In this document: positions 1 to 5,244 of the stretch, in pieces | How positions within the stretch are numbered: the first letter of the stretch is position 1 | Layout: every line of letters starts with the position of its first letter | IMG/VR virus record: IMGVR_UViG_3300007276_000372 | Coordinates: 1-21,365 of that record | DNA length: 21,365 bases | DNA from: a virus | Strand: one strand, 5' to 3' | Position numbers and translations under genes: made by a program | Notes under the pieces: generated by a model | The model's database searches: none | What the model saw: only the letters and a program-made list of their open reading frames with translations | Told to the model about the DNA's origin: nothing

Positions 1-17
1 CTATATGTAACGTATAG
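1..17. promoter_or_regulatory. imperfect palindrome upstream of the plus-strand gene pair
   Basis: The first 17 bases, CTATATGTAACGTATAG, read almost the same on the other strand: the outer CTATA/TATAG arms are perfect and only an inner pair and the centre differ. It sits 35 bases before the first plus-strand start in an AT-rich stretch, where an operator or promoter would be expected. The window edge cuts off whatever lies upstream, so function is inference only. Confidence 0.25.
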
Positions 18-51
18 AAATTAAAATAGCAGATACAAAAGGACCGATGAT

Positions 52-363
52 ATGGCCGCAGTACCGGAAGATTTAAGAAAGCCCTTTCCTTGGGGACTTG
101 TGATCGAAATTATGGAAATCGGTCCGTACATTGTCCGCGCGTTTCACCCTGAGAAGTTTGAAAGTAACAGGGGTATGGGCTTCAACGATACCGATGTGAT
201 CCACTATCACGGATACATCGACGGCAAAGATTGCCACGAAAGCTGGATGACCTTGGACGACGCATTGGCGGGCATGATTGTGCGCCGCAATGTCGGACTG
301 AATTGCCGCCAAATCAATGAACACTTCATGGCCGGATTGAATGCCATGAAGCCTACTCAGTAA
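52..363 (+). CDS. hypothetical phage protein, 103 aa
   Basis: I do not recognise this small soluble protein. It is acidic to neutral with scattered aromatic residues (motifs PFPWG and VIHYHGYIDG) and has no signal peptide, membrane segment or known catalytic motif that I can see. An AAAAGGACC ribosome site at 37-45 supports the ATG at 52; an ATG at 48 is out of frame. The gene is followed 13 bases later by another small gene with the same style of ribosome site, so the two probably share a transcript. It points toward the minus-strand late genes and ends before a shared terminator. Real-gene status rests on the ribosome site, tandem arrangement and natural-looking composition. Confidence 0.7.
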   Translation: MAAVPEDLRKPFPWGLVIEIMEIGPYIVRAFHPEKFESNRGMGFNDTDVIHYHGYIDGKDCHESWMTLDDALAGMIVRRNVGLNCRQINEHFMAGLNAMKPTQ

Positions 364-376
364 AGGACCATCACTA

Positions 377-616
377 ATGCCAATGTTTAGAAAAAAACCC
401 GTAGTTATTGAAGCCCGCGAATATACGCGCAACGGGCTAGAGGCCGAGCAGGTCGCAGAATGGTGCGGCGGAAGCCAAAGTAATGACGGCTGTGTGATCG
501 CCACACTCGAAGGTGACATGCTTGCCGAGTATGGCGACATGATTATCAAGGGCGTGAAGGGTGAGTTTTACCCATGCAAGCCTGACATTTTCGCGGCCAC
601 ATACGACAACGCATAG
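377..616 (+). CDS. conserved small phage protein of unknown function, 79 aa
   Basis: The sequence starts MPMFRKKPVVIEAREYT and carries GDMIIKGVKGEFYPCKPDIF near its C-terminus. Both are hallmarks of a small protein family seen in many phages and prophages, for which I know no established function. The length of 79 residues fits that family. An AAGGACC ribosome site lies at 364-370, starting in the stop codon of the preceding gene. One Cys sits in the conserved YPCKPDIF segment and another in an AEWCGG segment. It is the last plus-strand gene before the terminator at 636-669. Membership of the family is from memory of its motifs and is fairly secure; function is unknown. Confidence 0.85.
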   Translation: MPMFRKKPVVIEAREYTRNGLEAEQVAEWCGGSQSNDGCVIATLEGDMLAEYGDMIIKGVKGEFYPCKPDIFAATYDNA

Positions 617-635
617 AAGGACCGTCCAAACATAA

Positions 636-669
636 AAAGCCCCGCGCAGCACAACACTGGCGGGGCTTT
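636..669. terminator. bidirectional rho-independent terminator
   Basis: A 10-bp perfect stem, AAAGCCCCGC at 636-645 and GCGGGGCTTT at 660-669, encloses a 14-base loop. On the plus strand the stem is followed by TTTCGTTTG; on the minus strand it runs into a run of five T. It lies between the convergent plus-strand pair (ending at 616) and the minus-strand late block (ending at 690), so it can stop both transcripts. Confidence 0.9.
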
Positions 670-689
670 CGTTTGTTGTGTTGGCGAAA

Positions 690-920
690 TTAAAATTTGA
701 ACTCAACACCAAAAACAGACGATAGGTTTGACCCGTCAGCGTGTACGGATGGAGCCACGAACAAAGAAACGTTGTCATTGACGTTGTACCCGGCGCGACC
801 ATAGGGCAGCACGTCAGCCCGCTTGTATCCAGTCACACCACCGACCTCTAGGAACCAATCGTCATGTTGGAATGTGTATGTGAAGTAGCCCGACACTTCC
901 TCAATGTCGTTTGTGCCACG
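690..920 (-). pseudogene. 3' remnant of an outer-membrane beta-barrel-like gene
   Basis: The frame from 920 down to 690 encodes about 76 residues in alternating polar and aromatic strands (GYFTYTFQ, DDWFLEVGG, NDNVSLFVAPS) and ends in FGVEFKF. A terminal Phe after an alternating strand is the usual C-terminal signature of outer-membrane barrels. The frame opens directly after a TAA at 921-923 and holds no ATG and no signal peptide; the only normal initiator is a GTG at 896. It also overlaps the end of the neighbouring reading frame by 73 bases in the normal gene order. The simplest reading is that the 5' part was lost by deletion. An alternative is a short intact protein started at GTG 896, without export signal, which seems less likely. 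Confidence 0.5.
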
Positions 921-1057
921 TTAGCACTTTTAGACTGTTCCTGCAATAATTCAGCGCCAGCTAGTAATATATGCGGCAAGTCATCACGCGGGATAAATAG
1001 CGTTTGCCCCTCGCTGCATAAAACTAGCCCGTGATCCGTCTTGCGGGCCGTGGTCAT
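848..1057 (-). CDS. small hypothetical protein with a chimeric-looking C-terminus, 69 aa
   Basis: The N-terminal part (MTTARKTDHGLVLCSEG, then helical residues around LAGAELLQEQ) looks like a normal small soluble protein that I do not recognise. Its ATG overlaps the TGA of the preceding gene as ATGA, so translation is probably coupled. From about residue 55 on (RKCRATSHTHSNM) the frame reads the beta-barrel remnant out of phase, giving a composition unlike the first part. The true ancestral stop was therefore probably lost in the event that truncated the barrel gene. Function is unknown. Confidence 0.55.
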   Translation of the reverse strand: MTTARKTDHGLVLCSEGQTLFIPRDDLPHILLAGAELLQEQSKSANVAQTTLRKCRATSHTHSNMTIGS

Positions 1058-1320
1058 TCTGACAACTCCGCAGCAAGCGCGATGTATCCAGCCGCGTCAA
1101 TCATGCTGTCAGGTTTTGGATTGCCCACCGTAGCCATGCGCGCAAGTTTAAGGTCTGCCATCATCAAGGCCACCTCCCACGCCTTCAATTTGCGACCCAC
1201 TGTCTGCGACCATCGCTCTGCAATGTTTGCAAAGTTTTCTTGCGGCGTGCCATAGTCATTTTCGCGGTCGCCGTTGATTAGCGCCGATGCTGTCTCAAGC
1301 GTGCGTGTGCGTGTGTTCAT
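1054..1320 (-). CDS. DUF6378-type phage protein, 88 aa
   Basis: The sequence has the pattern I associate with the DUF6378 family of phage proteins: a Leu/Ala-rich start, then INGDRENDYGTPQENFANIA, a Trp, and later a helix with KLARMATVGNPKPDSMIDAAGY. The conserved R-x-x-x-Y-G-x-P-x-x-N-F signature is intact at about residues 19-30. No biochemical role is established to my knowledge; the family is usually found among accessory genes of tailed phages. The gene overlaps the metallophosphoesterase stop as ATGA and its own stop overlaps the next start, so it is part of the same transcript. Family assignment is from memory. Confidence 0.8.
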   Translation of the reverse strand: MNTRTRTLETASALINGDRENDYGTPQENFANIAERWSQTVGRKLKAWEVALMMADLKLARMATVGNPKPDSMIDAAGYIALAAELSE

Positions 1321-2471
1321 TCTAAATGTACCTCAATTGTTGATTTCCGACCGCCGCGCTCGTGGTATGTAATACCCTGCAAAATGCTGTCGCTTTCATA
1401 TACGTTATCTTCATCATAATTGCTCTTGCGGCTGATTGCAGCGTGTTGGCAGAAGTGAACCCCACCGACATCCATGCGCGTCTCTTTAATGTGGTGCAAG
1501 TGTCCCGTGTGATGCTCGTGAAAGCGCGTCACGCCACGCTCAACTCGGTATTTCTGACAGATCGCCAGTGCCATATCCTTCATTGCCCGGCGAATGTCGC
1601 CATGATGCGCGGTCAATAAGTTCTTACCAAATACGCGCCGCCAATGGTTAATCCCGATCAGGTCAACATCAACACCATCGCTGTCCCGGTATCTTTGACG
1701 CAATGCCGCGCGAATGATCTTTGCGGTTGCCGGATCATGATTGCCGATCAAGTCTTTCGTTTCCACCCGGTCAAACTTCTTTGCAGCGTGTTCAATGATT
1801 GCAATCCGTGCATCAGTCGCCGCATCCGTGGTGTCGGTGTAGTTTGCGCTGATCGGCAATGGATGCTTGCTTTGCGGCGTCTGGTTGCTGTCATCGTTCT
1901 GGTGCGTGAAGTCGCCGCCGTTGATAATCGCAATGCAACCCGCCGATGGCATTGCGTCGATAGCTTCAAACGCGCCGCTAACTAAACGCGCAACGGCATC
2001 ATCCAAGCCATAGCCCGGCATTTGAAGGCCAAGGTGCGCATCAAACAGGAACAGCGCCCCGAACAAAGCCCCGTCAGATTGCTTAGGCCGTATCAATGAA
2101 GGGGCATTAGGGGTTGCGGCATTGATGCGATCTATGGCGCTATCTGTGGCCTCGTCAATTGCGGCTGCGATAGTTTCGGGATCTGCCTGCGCTGGTTTCA
2201 ACAGCACCGAATAGCTTGTGCCGTCTGGGTTCTTTGTCTTAGCCCATGCGATTGATGGAACAAGCCCCGTGCCAACCGCAGCCATGCTGTCTTGGATTGC
2301 CGGATCAAGGTCCAGCTTTTGCTTTGCTAGATTGTAACTTTGGTGAATGGAGCTGTAATTCTTACCAAGCGCCCTAGCTGCCGCGCGAATTGATCCATGC
2401 TCTTGAACGGCGTCATAGGCTTGTTGCTGCGATTCCGATATGGCTTTGTTTGCGATTGTTGGTGCGCCCAT
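1317..2471 (-). CDS. metallophosphoesterase with N-terminal helix-turn-helix, 384 aa
   Basis: A calcineurin-like phosphoesterase core is visible in order: FDAHLG (D144, H146), GGDFTH (D187), LIGNHD (N244, H245, D246), TAHHGD (H289/H290) and GHLH (H324, H326). These are the two-metal ligands of the superfamily, which includes nucleases and phosphatases, so a DNA- or nucleotide-directed hydrolase is a reasonable inference. Residues about 12-50 (QQQAYDAVQEHGSIRAAARA) resemble a homeodomain-like helix-turn-helix, with a linker before the catalytic core. The ATG overlaps the preceding stop as TGATG. It sits directly behind the lysis genes, an odd place for a DNA-processing enzyme. Substrate cannot be read from the sequence. 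Confidence 0.87.
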   Translation of the reverse strand: MGAPTIANKAISESQQQAYDAVQEHGSIRAAARALGKNYSSIHQSYNLAKQKLDLDPAIQDSMAAVGTGLVPSIAWAKTKNPDGTSYSVLLKPAQADPETIAAAIDEATDSAIDRINAATPNAPSLIRPKQSDGALFGALFLFDAHLGLQMPGYGLDDAVARLVSGAFEAIDAMPSAGCIAIINGGDFTHQNDDSNQTPQSKHPLPISANYTDTTDAATDARIAIIEHAAKKFDRVETKDLIGNHDPATAKIIRAALRQRYRDSDGVDVDLIGINHWRRVFGKNLLTAHHGDIRRAMKDMALAICQKYRVERGVTRFHEHHTGHLHHIKETRMDVGGVHFCQHAAISRKSNYDEDNVYESDSILQGITYHERGGRKSTIEVHLE

Positions 2472-2716
2472 CAGGTGTCACCACATCCGGCATCAATAGC
2501 GGCAATAAGTGCGCGCCCTGTTTGTTGCGATTGCGGACCGCCGTCAGTGGCAAGCCCGCCCGCATGGTTTGTTAATAATTCTTGCGTGCCGTCACAAATC
2601 GCGTTTGCGCTTGGCCCGCTCACGCAGCCACTCATCGTCAGAGCCGCTATTGTCAACGCCATCAATCCGCTTGCGCGTCTCGACGTATTCATTGTGGTCT
2701 TGGAGTTGGTTCTCAT
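2471..2716 (-). CDS. putative outer spanin lipoprotein (Rz1-like), nested in the inner spanin gene
   Basis: From ATG 2716 the protein has 81 residues with a basic start, a hydrophobic stretch (LMALTIAALTMSG) and a lipobox LTMSGC placing the acylated Cys at residue 31. The mature part is short and Gly/Ala-rich with two further Cys. Start 2716 is chosen because AAAGGA lies 7 bases upstream; an ATG at 2692 also gives a usable signal but lacks a ribosome site. The first half lies inside the 2592-2816 frame in another phase, the architecture known from Rz/Rz1 pairs. Lipoprotein status is seen; the spanin role is inferred from context. Its stop overlaps the next start as TGATG. Confidence 0.65.
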   Translation of the reverse strand: MRTNSKTTMNTSRRASGLMALTIAALTMSGCVSGPSANAICDGTQELLTNHAGGLATDGGPQSQQTGRALIAAIDAGCGDT

Positions 2717-2816
2717 TGTCAGCATCCTTTTGTCCCTTGCGATACAATACAACTCCCGCGATAGAAAGCAAGCCCGCGATAAATGCTGTGATGTATGCGC
2801 GGATCACGTCGTCCAC
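2592..2816 (-). CDS. putative inner spanin (Rz-like), 74 aa
   Basis: The protein starts with one membrane helix (about residues 8-25, AYITAFIAGLLSIAGVV) followed by a charged, helical periplasmic-type tail containing NEYVETRKRIDGV and ending in DDEWLRERAKRKRDL. The YVETRKRI signature is common in small membrane proteins next to endolysins of Gram-negative phages. With the lipoprotein nested in its 3' half, the pair fits an Rz/Rz1 system that joins inner and outer membranes in the last step of lysis. The start is GTG at 2816, overlapping the holin stop by 13 bases. Shortness compared with lambda Rz is the main reservation. Confidence 0.65.
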   Translation of the reverse strand: MDDVIRAYITAFIAGLLSIAGVVLYRKGQKDADNENQLQDHNEYVETRKRIDGVDNSGSDDEWLRERAKRKRDL

Positions 2817-2989
2817 CCCACGCGCTTTGCATAGGTATAAGCGACCTCAACGCCAGCGCCAAGAACAGCGCCAACGATCAGCACAATGTCAGGATTTAAT
2901 TGCGCGGCGTCCGGTGCAGTAAGCATCCCGTAAGTGACAAGCGCGCCTGATATGTATCGCGCAATGATACGTGCGAATGGGGCAATCAT
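2804..2989 (-). CDS. putative holin, two membrane segments, 61 aa
   Basis: Two hydrophobic segments (about residues 7-24 and 33-52) are separated by a short polar turn (DAAQLNPD), and the protein ends in a short basic tail (AKRVGWTT). This is the shape of a small class II-like holin, and similar small proteins follow endolysin genes in phages of Rhodobacterales as I recall them. The ATG overlaps the endolysin stop as ATGA and the gene is followed by the spanin candidates, completing a lysis cassette. Holins share little sequence, so the call rests on topology and position. Confidence 0.65.
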   Translation of the reverse strand: MIAPFARIIARYISGALVTYGMLTAPDAAQLNPDIVLIVGAVLGAGVEVAYTYAKRVGWTT

Positions 2990-3552
2990 TTCTTAAACAT
3001 CCTCAAAATAGCGGCAATAAACGCAGTCCACGGGTTTGCATTGCCGATGTTGGTTGCCGATGTTGGCGGCTTCCGTCGATAGTCGCGCACCTTTTGTCGC
3101 AACAAGTCGCCTGTTTGACTTGGCAACCCGACACGATCCATGCCCGGCAACCAGTTTACATCCCACTTGCCCCGCTGCGTAACGCCCAGCGTGCCTTGAA
3201 CCTCGGCATGTGTCAGCACGGCTTGCGGCGTCACCGGAATGCCGTATTTCTCGCACATGTCAGATACAAGCCGCACCATAGCCTTGACCTGCTTATCCGT
3301 GACGGGATACTTGCCAGCGCTGAATGGCCGCTCTTTGGCCCCATGCATGGCTGCAAACGCAACCCCGATGCTGCCCGTGTTCATGCCGCGTGTGTGAGCC
3401 GCATATGCCGTCGATGTGCTTAGATTGTCCTCTGGCTTCATGTCGCCGTTCACCACATTGCCAATCCCATCGACAATATAGTGATAATGCATTTTGTCGG
3501 TAGCGCTTGGTTTATGCGTTCCGGCTGTCCAGTGAATTATGATCCGTTTCAT
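2986..3552 (-). CDS. N-acetylmuramoyl-L-alanine amidase endolysin, 188 aa
   Basis: This is an Amidase_2 (T7 lysozyme-like) fold enzyme that would cut the amide bond between MurNAc and the peptide stem. The start MKRIIIHWTAG supplies the first zinc His (H7). TRGMNTGSIGVAF at 54-66 is the conserved strand, THAE supplies H115, and GKWDVN supplies the catalytic Lys (K129) and third ligand (D131). No signal peptide is present, so release needs a holin. After a basic, Pro-containing linker, residues 173-188 (NPWTAFIAAILRMFKK) form a hydrophobic, cationic helix that is not part of the catalytic domain. The ATG directly follows the upstream TGA. Confidence 0.93.
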   Translation of the reverse strand: MKRIIIHWTAGTHKPSATDKMHYHYIVDGIGNVVNGDMKPEDNLSTSTAYAAHTRGMNTGSIGVAFAAMHGAKERPFSAGKYPVTDKQVKAMVRLVSDMCEKYGIPVTPQAVLTHAEVQGTLGVTQRGKWDVNWLPGMDRVGLPSQTGDLLRQKVRDYRRKPPTSATNIGNANPWTAFIAAILRMFKK

Positions 3553-3894
3553 TCAAGTCCCCGTAAAATAGCTGAATGCCTTTTCGCGCACGGCATCCCA
3601 AAACACCGTTACCATACCACCAATCATACCAAATACAATCATCGCGCCCATAACCATTGACTGCCACCCATTTACCCGCGCGATAACTGGCTTGACCTTT
3701 GCCATGTCGCTTTCGATATTCGTCACGCGATGATCAATGCTTGATGCGTTTGACCTGATAGCGGCGATATCTTTTGACATGGCGTCGCGTTGCTCTTTCG
3801 CCTCAATGCGGTCTCGATCATCGGCCCTCATCTTAGCCTCAAGCGTTGCCCGCATTGCCGCAAGTTCTACCGCTGTATTTGGTCGTTGTGTCAA
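3553..3894 (-). CDS. coiled-coil protein with one C-terminal membrane helix, 113 aa
   Basis: Residues 10-70 are highly charged and helical with heptad-like spacing, and residues about 79-99 (MVMGAMIVFGMIGG and following) are a single membrane segment near the C-terminus. Such proteins are common beside endolysins in tailed phages and are often guessed to be holins, antiholins or membrane anchors. The start is TTG at 3894, directly after the TAA of the upstream gene; an in-frame ATG at residue 14 is the alternative and would keep the membrane helix. The gene abuts the endolysin start exactly. The lysis role is inference from position. Confidence 0.7.
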   Translation of the reverse strand: MTQRPNTAVELAAMRATLEAKMRADDRDRIEAKEQRDAMSKDIAAIRSNASSIDHRVTNIESDMAKVKPVIARVNGWQSMVMGAMIVFGMIGGMVTVFWDAVREKAFSYFTGT

Positions 3895-4143
3895 TTACCC
3901 GTCCACTTCCAATAATAATGCCCGCGCATCACGCACATCAGCAAGGTGCGCGCCCTCGCAATGATTGCGCTGACCGAATAGCCGAAACACTGCGTCGATG
4001 ATAGCCGCACGCCGCTTGTGTCCTTGCCGATGCATTCGGGCGCTAATGCTTTCATTCGGCCCGGTGTTGTCCAAGTCAAACGCAGTCAACACATTGCCAA
4101 TCTGTGACAATGCACTACCGATCATTTTCAGTCGTGTGTTCAT
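3895..4143 (-). CDS. hypothetical protein, 82 aa
   Basis: I do not recognise this small basic protein. It contains helical stretches (MIGSALSQIGNVLTAFD, RRAAIIDAVFRLFG) and a motif NHCEGAHLADVRDAR near the end, but no clear signal, membrane helix or enzyme motif. The ATG overlaps the preceding stop as TGATG with AGGTG 7 bases upstream, and its TAA is followed at once by the next start. It lies between fibre-related and lysis genes and could belong to either module. A second frame at 3891-4079 overlaps it but looks like a shadow. Confidence 0.6.
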   Translation of the reverse strand: MNTRLKMIGSALSQIGNVLTAFDLDNTGPNESISARMHRQGHKRRAAIIDAVFRLFGQRNHCEGAHLADVRDARALLLEVDG

Positions 4144-4478
4144 CAGACGTTCACCTGCATTGCCGCGCGGAATAGGTCGTCCGTTTGTTCGTCGGTGTAA
4201 CCCAAAAGGTATCCGAAAAATGCGATGTTCTCACTTAGGCGTCTCCAATCCAAGGCGCTGTCAATGATGACCTTTTCCGCCCATGTCGCATACGTGTCAC
4301 GGTAGGCTAGTACCTTACCCCATTCCGTTTCGCCAAGGGTCAATACACCCTGCAACGGTGTGCATGTCATGGCGGTTCGCTCGGCGACCATGAGTTCGGC
4401 TTCTGTCTTAGGCGACGGAATTGCGTCAATTTCATCTTGGGTCATATCGACCAGTTCACCGTTGACTAGCTTTTTCAT
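4143..4478 (-). CDS. putative tail fibre assembly-type protein, 111 aa
   Basis: The N-terminus MKKLVNGELVDMTQDEIDAI is typical of small phage proteins encoded next to fibre genes, some of which act as fibre assembly chaperones. The rest is helical with TEWGKVLAYRDTYATWAEKV and an aromatic FFGYLLGYTDEQTDD near the end. The ATG overlaps the fibre-like gene stop as ATGA, which supports a functional link with that protein. No transmembrane or enzymatic signature is seen. The chaperone role is inferred from the N-terminal style and position. Confidence 0.6.
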   Translation of the reverse strand: MKKLVNGELVDMTQDEIDAIPSPKTEAELMVAERTAMTCTPLQGVLTLGETEWGKVLAYRDTYATWAEKVIIDSALDWRRLSENIAFFGYLLGYTDEQTDDLFRAAMQVNV

Positions 4479-5119
4479 ACCTTCATCCCGTACATACGAA
4501 TAGTTCCAGCGGCGAACGTATCACCACCATCCCATTGAAAGCGAACAGCATCCACAACGGCGCTTTCGCCCCTGACCGCGATAAAGTCACCTCTTTCCGC
4601 ACCAAAAACACCGCCACCAACGGAACCCGAAGTCCCAATAGCGTATCCCCAAAATGCCGTGCGAGCTGATGAATTGCCTGCCCCAATCACCTCCACCTTG
4701 CCTAACACCCCATAGTCGTCCTCCGCACCAGACACCATAATAACTTGGGCCGCTGGGATATCAGTGCCGTCACCTGCCGACGGTCCGAAAATAGAGTAAT
4801 CACTAACGCCGTTGTCAAAAGTCACTCCCCCATCGCTTGACGACCTCAACCACAAATCCGCACTGCTAGTAGGAATTTTGACATCCTCAAGCATGAATAT
4901 GTAAGATGCATAAAGCGTGGCGTCAAACGCAGTAAAGTCAACGACAGTAGGGCTTCCTGTGATGACGGTTGTATTTATTAGTGTCAGGCCTGTACGAGGC
5001 GCACCAACAGCCCCATCTGCAATAGCTGTAGGGTTATCCCTAAGCGCCGTCATAAGCGCAGTATCAACGGGTGAACCCGGATCAACCTGCGTATTTGCAA
5101 TATCTGTCCAATCTGCCAT
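4475..5119 (-). CDS. putative tail fibre or receptor-binding protein, 214 aa
   Basis: The N-terminal 45 residues (ADWTDIANTQVDPGSPVDTA, then LMTALRDNP) follow a pattern I associate with the virion-anchoring end of phage fibre or spike proteins. The remainder is Gly/Ser/Thr-rich and beta-like, ending in GTIRMYGMKV, consistent with a jelly-roll-type distal domain. It lies at the downstream end of the tail genes, the usual place for host-binding proteins, and is followed by a fibre-assembly-like protein. The ATG shares one base with the TAA of the 41-codon frame upstream (TAATG). No enzymatic residues are evident; receptor binding is inference. Confidence 0.7.
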   Translation of the reverse strand: MADWTDIANTQVDPGSPVDTALMTALRDNPTAIADGAVGAPRTGLTLINTTVITGSPTVVDFTAFDATLYASYIFMLEDVKIPTSSADLWLRSSSDGGVTFDNGVSDYSIFGPSAGDGTDIPAAQVIMVSGAEDDYGVLGKVEVIGAGNSSARTAFWGYAIGTSGSVGGGVFGAERGDFIAVRGESAVVDAVRFQWDGGDTFAAGTIRMYGMKV

Positions 5120-5244
5120 TATGCTATCGTCGCTCCTGTTGTGCCATCTGAATTTAACCCGCTGTTGTCAGTTATAAACGCATTTCCCAAACTAAACAAC
5201 GCTGGCGTGTAATCGCCTATGCCGTTTTCAGTGATAACGTAGAT
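5119..5244 (-). CDS. 41-codon open frame without a canonical start between tail hub and fibre
   Basis: Immediately after the tail hub TAG (5247-5245), the same frame stays open for 41 codons and ends at a TAA sharing one base with the fibre start. The product reads IYVITENGIGDYTPALFS onward to GTTGATIA, a natural-looking composition. The first codon after the TAG is ATC, exactly where a stop-abutting ATG would sit in this compact block. Either this is a small tail protein begun at a near-cognate ATC, a gene whose ATG was mutated, or a C-terminal extension of the hub made by stop readthrough. An open run this long can also occur by chance, so the call is tentative. Confidence 0.4.
   Translation of the reverse strand: MYVITENGIGDYTPALFSLGNAFITDNSGLNSDGTTGATIA

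Noticed and set aside
632-700. Frame from ATA 632 running through the terminator on the plus strand
   Set aside because: It reads through a perfect terminator stem and has no normal start; the AAGGACC upstream is better explained as a relic.
3891-4079. 62-aa minus-strand frame overlapping the 82-aa hypothetical gene
   Set aside because: It overlaps almost completely in another phase, lacks a ribosome site, and the 82-aa frame has the better junctions with both neighbours.
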